DNA of 64,000 nucleotides from Gammaproteobacteria bacterium (GTDB taxonomy: Bacteria; Pseudomonadota; Gammaproteobacteria; Pseudomonadales; Halieaceae): NCBI GenBank assembly GCA_024644535.1, contig JAHEKX010000007.1, positions 226,567-290,566 of the forward strand, written 5' to 3'. Below the pieces are notes generated by a model. The model saw only the letters and a list, made by a program, of their open reading frames with translations. It was not told where the DNA came from and did not search any database. Shown piece after piece: positions 49,994 to 59,333 of this stretch. Numbering within the stretch: position 1 is the stretch's first letter; the number at the start of each line of letters is the position of its first letter. The translations under genes were made by a program, and so were the position numbers.

Positions 49994-50843
49994 AGAGACA
50001 TTAAGATTAAGCGCCCGAGTAGAAGAACTCTTGGTAGCACACAATCCTCGGGGTATGGCGCGACTGCGTCCTCAGTTAGTGCCTGGCTACTGTGCTCGCG
50101 CAGCGAAGCAATTGTGGGACTTTCGAGATCGGACCATTCTTATCGGCACGGGATTTCCTGTGTCTAATACTTTCGAAACCGACGGCCCAGCTGGCGCAAT
50201 GGCGCTTTACGACGCTCTGCAGTGTCTAGGAGCCAATGTCTGGATCGCAGGCCCACCGTCTTTAGCGGCTGTGCTTGCGCCAACGCACCAGGTGCTAGCA
50301 TTGCACGCCGCGCACGCCCGCGAGCAGCAGCGCCACTGTGAAGAAAGTTTAGGGCGAATCAAGCCAGACCTGATTATCGCTATCGAGGTCCCCGGAGCCG
50401 CCGCAGACGGCCACTATTATAATATCCGAGGTATAGATATTTCAGCACAATGTGGCAATTTCGAAAGTTTTATAAAGACACAAGGCTGCCCTACCATAGG
50501 CATTGGCGATGGCGGTAACGAAGCCGGCATGGGGAATATCAGCGCGATAGCTGCAGATCTACCGATAAAACAAGCGGTAGGCCGCTGTAATGAACTGGTG
50601 ATTGCCGATGTGAGTAACTGGGGAGCCTATGCTTTGGTGGGCTTTTTAGGCCACTGGGCAAAACAATCGTTTCTGCAAGATCTCCGCCAAAGACCTATAT
50701 TAGAATGGCTGAGCGAACATGGGGCTGTCGATGGCGTCACCCACCAAAGAACAGCAACAGAAGACGGTCTGTCTTTGGGTAGCGGCAATCTCGTGATTGA
50801 TGCTCTTGTAAAAGTCTTTAACACTGAGAAGGACACCCAATGA
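49977..50843 (+). CDS. DUF4392 / D-glutamate cyclase-like protein
   Basis: ILIGTGFPVSNTFETDGPAGAMALYDALQCLGANVWI, IEVPGAAADGHYYNIRGIDIS, PTIGIGDGGNEAGMGNI, SNWGAYALVGFL: D-glutamate cyclase C-terminal domain features. Confidence 0.88.
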   Translation: MLVLTEETLRLSARVEELLVAHNPRGMARLRPQLVPGYCARAAKQLWDFRDRTILIGTGFPVSNTFETDGPAGAMALYDALQCLGANVWIAGPPSLAAVLAPTHQVLALHAAHAREQQRHCEESLGRIKPDLIIAIEVPGAAADGHYYNIRGIDISAQCGNFESFIKTQGCPTIGIGDGGNEAGMGNISAIAADLPIKQAVGRCNELVIADVSNWGAYALVGFLGHWAKQSFLQDLRQRPILEWLSEHGAVDGVTHQRTATEDGLSLGSGNLVIDALVKVFNTEKDTQ

Positions 50844-51709
50844 CGCAGCCCGAACTCGCCTATCTTAATGGCAAATACCTGCCGAGACACGAAGCAAAAA
50901 TCTCACCCATGGACCGGGGGTTTTTGTTTGGAGATGCCATCTACGAGGTCGTGCCGTGCCACCACCGCAAACCGATCGGGCTGCAGCGTCACATTGATCG
51001 TTTGCAGCGCAATCTGAAAGCCATCGGCATAACAGCAAATAAAAGCGACAATTACTGGCGCTCTGTCATCAACACTTTGGCACAAGACTCGCCCACAGAG
51101 CACTGTGGTATTTACCTGCATGTTTCACGAGGTGAGGCGCCCAAGCGGCACCACACCTACAATAACGATCTAACACCGACTGAATTTGCATACAGTTTCC
51201 AGATTGCCCCTCCTCCCTCTAGCGCCAACAAGCCCTCTATGGGCTTAAAATTAAAATCCCAAGAAGATCTGCGCTGGCTGCATTGCGATGTAAAAGTCAC
51301 GGCACTGTTGGGTAACGTACTGCATTACCAACACGCTGTTGATGCAGGCTTTGACGAGGCTCTACTTTACAGACCTGGCGGGAAAATCACGGAAGCCTCG
51401 GCCAGCAACGTGTTTTGTATTAAAGATGCTACGATTTATACGCCCGTTTTAGACCACACCTTACTTCCCGGCATTACCCGAGGCTTAATTATTGATGTGC
51501 TGCGAGACAACAGTAGTTTAACGGTCTCAGAGCAAGATCTGACTCTACAAGATTTTCTAGAAGCCGATGAGGTTTGGCTAAGCTCGTCCACACGAGAGAT
51601 CGCACCGGTGGTCCAAATCGACGAACGTATTATTGGTAGCGGTGAGACCGGTCCTATATGGGCAACTGTGATTGACCTTTTTCAGAAACACAAGTACGAG
51701 TACGCATGA
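50840..51709 (+). CDS. D-amino-acid transaminase (class IV PLP aminotransferase)
   Basis: YLNGKYLPRHEAKISPMDRGFLFGDAIYEVVP, GIYLHVSRGEAPKRHH, ALLYRPGGKITEASASNVFCIKD, LPGITRGLIIDVL. Confidence 0.92.
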   Translation: MTQPELAYLNGKYLPRHEAKISPMDRGFLFGDAIYEVVPCHHRKPIGLQRHIDRLQRNLKAIGITANKSDNYWRSVINTLAQDSPTEHCGIYLHVSRGEAPKRHHTYNNDLTPTEFAYSFQIAPPPSSANKPSMGLKLKSQEDLRWLHCDVKVTALLGNVLHYQHAVDAGFDEALLYRPGGKITEASASNVFCIKDATIYTPVLDHTLLPGITRGLIIDVLRDNSSLTVSEQDLTLQDFLEADEVWLSSSTREIAPVVQIDERIIGSGETGPIWATVIDLFQKHKYEYA

Positions 51710-52770
51710 CACGTCCCACCTTCGCTTATATCGATATTCAGGCGCTTCGCTCTAACGCACAGTGGCTTAAGCAGCACTGCCATGGCAGTAGGTTGATGTG
51801 TGTGGTTAAAGCCGATGCTTACGGGCACGATATACGGCTTATTGCACCTGCTCTCGCCGATATCGCTGATGGCTTCGCGGTAGCTCATTGTGCCGAGGGT
51901 CTGGAGCTTAGAGCTGTAAACCCGACTGCACCTATTTTGGTGCTTGAAGGTGCCTTTGACACCACCGAACTTGATACTGCGTATCAACACGATTTAACCG
52001 TGGCCATTACCAACACTTGGCAAATAATTGACTACTTAGCACGACCAGCGAATCGTCGCCCCGCCATTTGGCTCAAAGTTGATACCGGCATGCACCGTCT
52101 AGGGCTGTCAGAATCCCAACTCGAAGATCTGTGTCGCGACCACCCCCTACCCCAAGATACCGTGCTATTTACGCACTTCTCAGACGCCGATACCGATTCT
52201 GAGAAAACCGCCCTACAGCTGGCCCTGCTCACTAAACTTGGTCAGCGCTACAAGCTACCCATGAGCGCGGCAAATTCACCTGCATGCCTAAGCTATAACG
52301 AGTCTCATCTGGATTGGGTGCGACCTGGCTATGCGCTCTACGGTGGAAGCCCGCTTACAGATATTGAAGAGCACCTGCGCCCAGTTATGAAGGTTTACAC
52401 TCGTATTCATAGTATTCGATCGCTGCGCATCGGTGAATGCGTCGGCTACGGCAGCACTTGGAGCGCGAAGCAAGACTCACGTATTGCGACACTGCCTATT
52501 GGGTACGCCGATGGATACCCCAGGTCCATTGCCAGTGGGACTAAAGTCTGGCTGCACAACCAGTTTGCCCCTGTCGTTGGGCGCGTTTCGATGGATTTGA
52601 TCACGGTCGATGTGACCGGCACACCTGAAGCAAAAGAAGGCGATTTGGTTGAGCTATGGGGCGATAACATACCCTTACACACCTTGGCCAATCACAGTGG
52701 CTTATCCGGCTATGAAATCATGGCTCGGGTTCCCAAGCGCTTGCAACGGAGCGATACCTGGCGTCTATAG
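51706..52770 (+). CDS. alr: Alanine racemase
   Basis: CVVKADAYGHDIRLI, WLKVDTGMHRLGLS, LDWVRPGYALYGGSPL, CVGYGSTWSAKQDSRIATLPIGYADGYPRSI, VGRVSMDLITVDVT. Confidence 0.95.
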   Translation: MTRPTFAYIDIQALRSNAQWLKQHCHGSRLMCVVKADAYGHDIRLIAPALADIADGFAVAHCAEGLELRAVNPTAPILVLEGAFDTTELDTAYQHDLTVAITNTWQIIDYLARPANRRPAIWLKVDTGMHRLGLSESQLEDLCRDHPLPQDTVLFTHFSDADTDSEKTALQLALLTKLGQRYKLPMSAANSPACLSYNESHLDWVRPGYALYGGSPLTDIEEHLRPVMKVYTRIHSIRSLRIGECVGYGSTWSAKQDSRIATLPIGYADGYPRSIASGTKVWLHNQFAPVVGRVSMDLITVDVTGTPEAKEGDLVELWGDNIPLHTLANHSGLSGYEIMARVPKRLQRSDTWRL

Positions 52771-53544
52771 GTTTACCCAGCTGCTCAGCGCGGGTTGCAA
52801 AAACCGAGTGCCGCCCTGAGTTTCAAAAACCGTGCTTTTTTCTCGAATCTCGATCACTTTGATACCGTTTATCTGCTGCCCCTCAGACCACCACTCGCGA
52901 TTTATCATCACTTTACTGCCGCCTTCGCCGCGGTAATCGTGAGCGCTATACAACAAAGTCGGGACACGATCTCTGGCCTCCTCGGCCAAGGTCTCAAGAG
53001 TAGGTAAGGCGCTATTCAATACCGCATCGCGCTGACTGTTTGCTAATAAGCTTTGGGCGCGAGCAAGTAGTTGCGCTCCGTCAACACTTTGCGATATCGC
53101 TCTGGCTTCCTCTGGCGCTGTAACTTGCGGCTGCAATCGCTCAGTCGCCTCATCCAGCTGAGTCCGACTTGAGCCCGGTGGCACAACTTGTTTACTGGAT
53201 TGTTGTGCAATACGCTCACGTTCTGCTATTGCCCTATCATACAGTGCTATGACGGCGACCGAGGGCTCTGGCGGCACTGTGTCTTCATGACCTTCGCTGC
53301 CAAAAGGCTCTGACTTATCACTAATCTGTGCATTACCACTGGCGGCAACCTGTGTGTGCGGCAAGACCGTATTTTTTCTCGCGGTAAAGTCAGCGTTGAT
53401 CAACCAAACCGTTGCAACACTTCCTATCGCCATTGCTAGCGCCAAACTTAATACCCACTTAGAGGTAGAGATCGAGCTATCTTGGGCGTCTACCGTCACA
53501 GCTTGACCATTGGCCCGACGGTGCGCATCGCTTACCAGAGACAT
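52765..53544 (-). CDS. gspB: General secretion pathway protein B-like protein
   Basis: Single TM segment; C-terminal SAHDYRGEGGSKVMINREWWSEGQQINGIKVIEIREKSTVFETQGGTRFLQPALSSW; adjacent to exeA-like ATPase. Confidence 0.84.
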   Translation of the reverse strand: MSLVSDAHRRANGQAVTVDAQDSSISTSKWVLSLALAMAIGSVATVWLINADFTARKNTVLPHTQVAASGNAQISDKSEPFGSEGHEDTVPPEPSVAVIALYDRAIAERERIAQQSSKQVVPPGSSRTQLDEATERLQPQVTAPEEARAISQSVDGAQLLARAQSLLANSQRDAVLNSALPTLETLAEEARDRVPTLLYSAHDYRGEGGSKVMINREWWSEGQQINGIKVIEIREKSTVFETQGGTRFLQPALSSWVNL

Positions 53545-53548
53545 AAGG

Positions 53549-55165
53549 CTACCAACCTCGCCAGGCGTCTAACAGACGAGTGGTGCTCGGTCTTTCATTC
53601 ATACTCGCTGCCAGTGCCACCAGGGTCTCGCGCCCTACCATTCCATCGGTTTTCAAACCCTGTTCCGCCTGAAACTGAATAACGCGTTCGTGTAAAGCTT
53701 GCGTGAACACTTCATCAGCTAGCACCAGGTTGGTTTTATCGTAGCGGCCGAATCGCTGAGCGACATCGACCACATCCAAACCGATCGAGCCCAAGCCAAC
53801 CGCTGCGTCAAAACTCATTGGAGGGCGCCACACATACAGGTAGTCTCCCGTCCACAGAGACGCCAACTCTTCCAAGTCAGCCTGCACTGGGCCATTATCC
53901 GATATCAGCGTCACGTCTGACAGGCGCCCACCGTCGAGGCTCACTGTATCCACCAAGACAAAGTGCCTCTCTCGCAAGGGTGTCAGTAAAGACAGAATCA
54001 CTGGGCGATTTAAGCGCGCGATGCTTTGCCAGTCACCTTGCGTTGCCTCGACACAGCGAAGCAGCGCATTATTCGCACAGGGTTGCCCAAAACCATCGTA
54101 AGTTTGCCAGAGCACTTGCTTCAATTCACCGTAAACTCGAATTGGCATTGGCTTCCCAGCATCCACTTCACTGATGGCGACGGGCTCTGCAGACGCGGCT
54201 ACTGACGCGCTTTCCGCTTTTATACTGCTTTGCAATTGGTACCAAGTAATCACAGCGATAAACGCCAGAACTCCCGCACTTGCCAATATCGCCCAAGGTC
54301 GCCTTGACGACTTAGTCGAGCCGGTTCTGACCTGAACTTCGCCATCGGTCTGCCATAGTTCTTGGGCAGCTAAATGTGCCAACTTTTTGTCAGCGCTGCG
54401 CTTCTGCTGACCGAACAAGGCAACAAGCACTCGGTCGCATAATAAATTAATCAGTCGAGGCACGCCGCCAGTGCGCTCATGAACAGCGCGAATACAGCTG
54501 TCACTAAAAGGACTTACACCGGGCGCCATACCCGCGACCGAGAGCCGGTGCTGGATGTATTCGCTCGTCTCGTCTAGCGTTAACGCCCCAAGCTTATAAC
54601 GACCAGTAATACGCTGATTCAACTGTCGAAGCTCTGGCTTGTTAAGTTTTGCCATCAGCTCAGGCTGCCCGATCAGGACAATCTGAAGCAATTTTTGCGT
54701 GTCCGTTTCTAGGTTTGTTAATAGCCGAACCTGCTCTAACACATCAAGCTCAAGATGCTGCGCCTCGTCTACCATGAGAATACTGCGTCGACCCTGCGCG
54801 TGATTTTGCAGTAAAAACTCTCGTAGTTTATCCGTCAGAATTTTCAAGCTGGCGCCACTGTCGACCCTAATACCAAAAGCATCGCAAGCCGAAGCCAAGA
54901 ACTCTTGCGAAGATAGGGCGGGATTTTGAATTGTGGCGATGTCAGTGGTATCGGGCAACTGGGCCAAGAAATAGCGGTTTAATGTCGTTTTACCGGTACC
55001 CACCTCACCTGTAAGAATGACAAAACCGCCCCCAGCAACGCCATAAAGCAAGTGTGCAAGCGCCTCTTTGTGGCGTGAGCTCAAATACAAATAGCGAGGG
55101 TTGACCGCAATCGAAAACGGCGCTTCGCTCAAACCAAAATATTCAAGATACATACGCAACCCCAA
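53549..55165 (-). CDS. gspA: ExeA/GspA-family AAA ATPase with C-terminal peptidoglycan-binding domain
   Basis: YLEYFGLSEAPFSIAVNPRYLYLSSRHKEALAHLLYGV, ILTGEVGTGKTTLNRYFL, MVDEAQHLELDVLEQVRLLTNLE, C-terminal VIQFQAEQGLKTDGMVGRETLVAL. Confidence 0.92.
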   Translation of the reverse strand: MGLRMYLEYFGLSEAPFSIAVNPRYLYLSSRHKEALAHLLYGVAGGGFVILTGEVGTGKTTLNRYFLAQLPDTTDIATIQNPALSSQEFLASACDAFGIRVDSGASLKILTDKLREFLLQNHAQGRRSILMVDEAQHLELDVLEQVRLLTNLETDTQKLLQIVLIGQPELMAKLNKPELRQLNQRITGRYKLGALTLDETSEYIQHRLSVAGMAPGVSPFSDSCIRAVHERTGGVPRLINLLCDRVLVALFGQQKRSADKKLAHLAAQELWQTDGEVQVRTGSTKSSRRPWAILASAGVLAFIAVITWYQLQSSIKAESASVAASAEPVAISEVDAGKPMPIRVYGELKQVLWQTYDGFGQPCANNALLRCVEATQGDWQSIARLNRPVILSLLTPLRERHFVLVDTVSLDGGRLSDVTLISDNGPVQADLEELASLWTGDYLYVWRPPMSFDAAVGLGSIGLDVVDVAQRFGRYDKTNLVLADEVFTQALHERVIQFQAEQGLKTDGMVGRETLVALAASMNERPSTTRLLDAWRGW

Positions 55166-55215
55166 TGCCAGAGAGGACCATTATGCACTAGGCTTGAAGC
55201 AAGGAAAACAGGAGC

Positions 55216-55761
55216 TTACTGCTCGGTAACAGAGGCCAAGCGCTCAAGAGTGCTGTCGCACCAAACCAGTATTGACTCGGCATCGCGAATGCCCGCGTCT
55301 AACACTAAAGCAACACCCTTCATGCGGGTGCTTAGGGTTGAAAATTTAGCGTAACTTTTTTCTCGGATGCGGTAATACAAACTTAAATTCCTTTGAACGT
55401 GCTCGCGACGCTCCAGCACTTCTTGAACTAAGCCCGTTAGATTGTCGTCCGCCAAATTGTAGAGTTTAATAAATAACTCATCTTTCACAAACCGCGGCTT
55501 AGTGGTTTGGTGCACCCATGCATGCAAGTGTTCTTGTCCTTCAGCGGTTAGGCGATAGACCGTTTTATCTGGTCGCTTCTGCTGGGATATTGCGCGCGAA
55601 CTGAGGTAATTTTTCTGGCTCAGCGTTTTCAGTTCTCGGTAAATTTGCTGATGCGAGGCCTGCCAAAAAAAGCCAAGACTGGTATCAAACCGCTTGGCCA
55701 ACTCGTAGCCGGTCAACTCATCATCTAAAACGGCTGTCATAATGGCGTGGGCAAGCGACAT
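55216..55761 (-). CDS. PadR-family transcriptional regulator (longest ORF begins at TTG 55803)
   Basis: MSLAHAIMTAVLDDELTGYELAKRFDTSLGFFWQASHQQIYRELKTLSQKNYL...KTVYRLTAEGQEHLHAW. Confidence 0.9.
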   Translation of the reverse strand: MSLAHAIMTAVLDDELTGYELAKRFDTSLGFFWQASHQQIYRELKTLSQKNYLSSRAISQQKRPDKTVYRLTAEGQEHLHAWVHQTTKPRFVKDELFIKLYNLADDNLTGLVQEVLERREHVQRNLSLYYRIREKSYAKFSTLSTRMKGVALVLDAGIRDAESILVWCDSTLERLASVTEQ

Positions 55762-55796
55762 GTGGTAATGAAAACTCCATTTAGCGGTAGACTCAT

Positions 55797-55814
55797 TATG
55801 CAATTTGTTGCATA
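55797..55814. promoter_or_regulatory. Candidate PadR operator: perfect inverted repeat TATGCAA-TTTG-TTGCATA
   Basis: 7-bp perfect arms, 4-nt spacer, in the divergent padR / nitronate monooxygenase intergenic region. Confidence 0.55.
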
Positions 55815-55849
55815 GTTAAGCAACTTAAAAACCACCTAGGAGACAGGCT

Positions 55850-56815
55850 ATGAGTCTACCCGCGATATTAAAAGATAAAGTACGTATGCCGGCGATCGCC
55901 TCGCCACTGTTTATCATCTCTAACCCGGACCTCGTTATTGCCCAGTGTAAAGCGGGAATGATTGGCTCGTTTCCTTCGTTAAACGCACGCCCCATCGAAC
56001 TTCTTGATCAGTGGTTAACGCGTATTAAAACGGAATTGGCTGAGCACGATGCCGCCAACCCAGACTCACCCGCAGCGCCCTACGCAGTGAACTTAATTGT
56101 TCATGGCTCGAATGACCGTCTACTAGAAGACTTAGCCTTGTGCGTTAAACACAAAGTACCGGTCATCATTACCTCTCTGGGCGCAAAACCGGAAATCAAT
56201 GAAGCCATCCACAGCTACGGTGGTGTGGTACTGCATGACATTATTAACAATAAATTTGCTAAAAAAGCGATCGAGAAAGGTGCCGATGGCCTAATTGCAG
56301 TTGCGGCCGGCGCCGGCGGCCACGCAGGCACCCTTTCGCCCTTCGCGCTCATTCAAGAAATCCGAGAATGGTTCGATGGACCTCTTTTGTTATCTGGATC
56401 AATCGCCACGGGTGACGCGGTTTTAGCCGCTCAGGCCATGGGAGCGGATATGGGTTACATCGGATCGGCGTTTATTGCAACCAAAGAAGCAAACGCCGAT
56501 GAGGGTTATAAACAGGCGATTGTAGACTACACAGCAGATGACATCATCTACAGCAACCTGTTTACTGGCGTACACGGCAACTACCTAAAGCCTTCGGTAC
56601 GTGCCGCTGGCCTAGATCCAGACAACCTACCCGTGAGTGACCCTTCGGCCATGAACTTCGGCTCAGGCGGCAATACCGACGCTAAAGCTTGGAAAGACAT
56701 CTGGGGCTGTGGGCAAGGCATTGGCGCCGTTAAGTCAGTCGAATCTGCTGGCGATCGCGTAGCGCGCCTGATTAAAGAGTACCAAGCTGCGAAAGCCCGC
56801 TTAGCAGCACTCTAA
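55850..56815 (+). CDS. Nitronate monooxygenase / 2-nitropropane dioxygenase family
   Basis: MPAIASPLFIISNPDLVIAQCKAGMIGSFPSLNAR, GADGLIAVAAGAGGHAG, LLSGSIATGDAVLAAQAMGADMGYIGSAFIATKEA. Confidence 0.93.
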   Translation: MSLPAILKDKVRMPAIASPLFIISNPDLVIAQCKAGMIGSFPSLNARPIELLDQWLTRIKTELAEHDAANPDSPAAPYAVNLIVHGSNDRLLEDLALCVKHKVPVIITSLGAKPEINEAIHSYGGVVLHDIINNKFAKKAIEKGADGLIAVAAGAGGHAGTLSPFALIQEIREWFDGPLLLSGSIATGDAVLAAQAMGADMGYIGSAFIATKEANADEGYKQAIVDYTADDIIYSNLFTGVHGNYLKPSVRAAGLDPDNLPVSDPSAMNFGSGGNTDAKAWKDIWGCGQGIGAVKSVESAGDRVARLIKEYQAAKARLAAL

Positions 56816-56821
56816 GGCGTC

Positions 56822-57478
56822 TTAAGACCAAAGGGGTGATATCATCACCCCTTTTTTTATCTCCGCCAACAAGAGCTCTGCGGTCGCTATTGCGTCTACC
56901 ATGGCGTTGTGCCCTTGGTACGCCGGAAGGTTGTATCGGCGCCGGCACTGCGTAAGCGTTAACGATCCATTTTTAAGCACCTCACCACGGCGCATTAGTA
57001 GACGTTTTTCATTCAACAAGGTATCCACATAGCTGGGCCACCAGGGCGCACCAAACGCCCTTTGCATAGAGCGATTCAGGAATGCAAGATCAAGATCGGC
57101 GTTGTGAAATGCTGGCAGAGAACCGCGAGCTTCGGTCAGTAATTCGAACAAAATATCATTGATACACCGACCCTGTTGAAGCTCACAATCGCGAATCATG
57201 TGTATCGTCGCGCTTTGACCGACATTGGCATTACTTTTCACCAAACAATGCCTCGCGCTGTTCAACAGAATATCATCATGGGTCATTCGGACCCACCCGA
57301 TACTGAGAAGCTCATCCTTTGCAGGGTCAAGCCCTGTCATTTCACAGTCAATAACAATAAAGCCTTGGTAGTCGCTCGACTGTGCTCCCTGCCCTTCGAG
57401 CCAAAAGTCCTGCAAACAATCATTTACCTTACGATTTGCTCGCCGCCTACGCCACAGGTTTCGCCAACGATTAAGCAT
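56822..57478 (-). CDS. DEDD 3'-5' exonuclease (DNA polymerase III epsilon-like)
   Basis: FIVIDCEMTGLDPAKDELLSIGWV, AFHNADLDLAFLNRSM, YQGHNAMVDAIATAELLLA. Confidence 0.9.
   Translation of the reverse strand: MLNRWRNLWRRRRANRKVNDCLQDFWLEGQGAQSSDYQGFIVIDCEMTGLDPAKDELLSIGWVRMTHDDILLNSARHCLVKSNANVGQSATIHMIRDCELQQGRCINDILFELLTEARGSLPAFHNADLDLAFLNRSMQRAFGAPWWPSYVDTLLNEKRLLMRRGEVLKNGSLTLTQCRRRYNLPAYQGHNAMVDAIATAELLLAEIKKGVMISPLWS
56831..56858 (+). terminator. Rho-independent terminator for the nitronate monooxygenase gene
   Basis: AAGGGGTGAT-ATC-ATCACCCCTT perfect 10-bp stem followed by a T tract; lies 15 nt after the stop at 56815. Confidence 0.85.
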
Positions 57479-59325
57479 TAATCTAAGCCTGATCGATAAC
57501 GTAGCTTGATCACACTTTGCGCCTCTTTGATGATCGTAAAGGCATCGCGTAATTGTTCTTTACCCATTGTGCCAAGCGTCCTAGGGTTAATGTAATTACC
57601 CGGCGCTTCTCCGACCTCAATCAATCGACACTGCTCATCAATGCGAGCCTGCTGCAAAGTATGCAAAGCGTCGCTCAAGTTCCGTGCGTTCTTAATCTGC
57701 AACACCCCGTTCTTGGCTAAGGCACTAATACGCTCGTCTGTATTGACCTCAGGCAAACCATTAGCCAAGGCATGCAGGCGAGCGATATCAGTAATGGGTA
57801 AAATACCCCGCTTCTTAATATTTACCGACTCTTTGTGCTCCCCATTGTGTTCAACAATGAAGCGTCGGAAGACGCCCAAAGGTGGCGTTGCTCCGAGAGC
57901 GTTGGCCGCGAGTGCCGCAATAAAAATGGTATTGCCTTGAGTTTCGCGACGCATTGTTTGTTGCAGTCGCTCCGCCAAACTTAGATCACCGTATATCCCG
58001 CGGATATCGAAGAAAATTGTGACTCGCATTACCGCATCTTCGGTGGGAGTCCGAGTCCACTTAGCGACAGTCTCCTGCCACCGCCGCAGACTCATCCGCC
58101 ATTCGGTATTTTTCGCCATTATATTCCCGGGACAGTAGCGATAGCCCACCAGCGCTAGTCCATCGCAGACATAGTTGGCTACATCTCGATACCAATCTCG
58201 CTCCGTCAAAGGTACGCCGTCATCAATGACCATGCCGTTGTCTTGATCTGCTCCAAGCAGTTGCTCGCCGCGCCCCTGAGAACCAAAACCTAACCAACAA
58301 TAGGGTCCTGGGGCTGGACCATACCGGACTTCAGCTAGTTGCAACAAACGAACAACGATCGCATCACTAATTGCAGTCAGTAAGCGGCTGACATGCTGAG
58401 ACTTAAGACCCGAAGACGACCACGCCACCATAAGCGAGGGCAAGTGCGTTACTATTGCGGCAATTGCCTCAACCGAATCTTGACGGCCGATGTGGGTCAC
58501 CAAGTAGACCGGGTCATCTTGCTTAGCGAGCATCAAGTCAGACGTAGTAACAACACCGACTAAGCAATCTTGATCGATTACCGGAATGTGGTGAACACCC
58601 AGCTGCGTCATAGCAAGTGTGGCATCAAAAATTGTCGACTGAGCGCTCAGCGTTTTGGGACCACTGGTCATAATGGCGCTAACGGGCTCCAATACACTTA
58701 GCGCCTTTGCGACGCAGCGGACCCTGAGGTCACGATCGGTTACAATCCCGCTTAGAGCACCCTTATTGGTTATAAATGCCGAACTGACTCTCCTCTCAGA
58801 CATTAGCTCGGCGACCCGCTGTATCGATGTGCTAGCGACGACGGTCAACACGGACTTGGCCATAATACCGGAAATAGCTGCATTCATCCGGTGAGGAATT
58901 GGCTCATAGCGTGCAGCCCTCCGTAATCTTCGGCTGCGTTGGGCTGAAAAGTAGCGATCAAAATGCCGCTGCTCCTTTCTAAGCGCTTGATAAGCGTCAG
59001 AAGGTAGCACATAGACAAGAGTGTCTTCTATGGCTTTAGCACCGACTTGAAGGCTTGTCGCATTAAGCCCCCGTAGACTAAAACTTTCCCCCTCGCCCAG
59101 GCGATCCATTAAAGAACCATCTTGATAGAACAGATCTACCGCTCCCGAGCGCAGCACCCTTAATCCTACTCGCTCGTCGTTCTGAAACAACTCGCCCTGT
59201 GGGTGGTAACAAATTTGAATCTGTGCAGCGATTACTGCTAAACGATCCGATGACAGAGAGTCAAAAGGCAAGGTCCCAGCCAGAAACTCTCTAACCGGAT
59301 TTAATTCGACGGATTCAGCTGCCAT
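57478..59325 (-). CDS. cNMP-binding/CBS/DUF294 nucleotidyltransferase-like signalling protein
   Basis: N-terminal cNMP-like domain, paired CBS region (VTDRDLRVRCVAK, HHIPVIDQDCLVGVVTTSDLM), WLGFGSQGRGEQLLGADQDNGMVIDD nucleotidyltransferase block. Confidence 0.92.
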   Translation of the reverse strand: MAAESVELNPVREFLAGTLPFDSLSSDRLAVIAAQIQICYHPQGELFQNDERVGLRVLRSGAVDLFYQDGSLMDRLGEGESFSLRGLNATSLQVGAKAIEDTLVYVLPSDAYQALRKEQRHFDRYFSAQRSRRLRRAARYEPIPHRMNAAISGIMAKSVLTVVASTSIQRVAELMSERRVSSAFITNKGALSGIVTDRDLRVRCVAKALSVLEPVSAIMTSGPKTLSAQSTIFDATLAMTQLGVHHIPVIDQDCLVGVVTTSDLMLAKQDDPVYLVTHIGRQDSVEAIAAIVTHLPSLMVAWSSSGLKSQHVSRLLTAISDAIVVRLLQLAEVRYGPAPGPYCWLGFGSQGRGEQLLGADQDNGMVIDDGVPLTERDWYRDVANYVCDGLALVGYRYCPGNIMAKNTEWRMSLRRWQETVAKWTRTPTEDAVMRVTIFFDIRGIYGDLSLAERLQQTMRRETQGNTIFIAALAANALGATPPLGVFRRFIVEHNGEHKESVNIKKRGILPITDIARLHALANGLPEVNTDERISALAKNGVLQIKNARNLSDALHTLQQARIDEQCRLIEVGEAPGNYINPRTLGTMGKEQLRDAFTIIKEAQSVIKLRYRSGLD

Positions 59326-59333
59326 ACCGCCAC

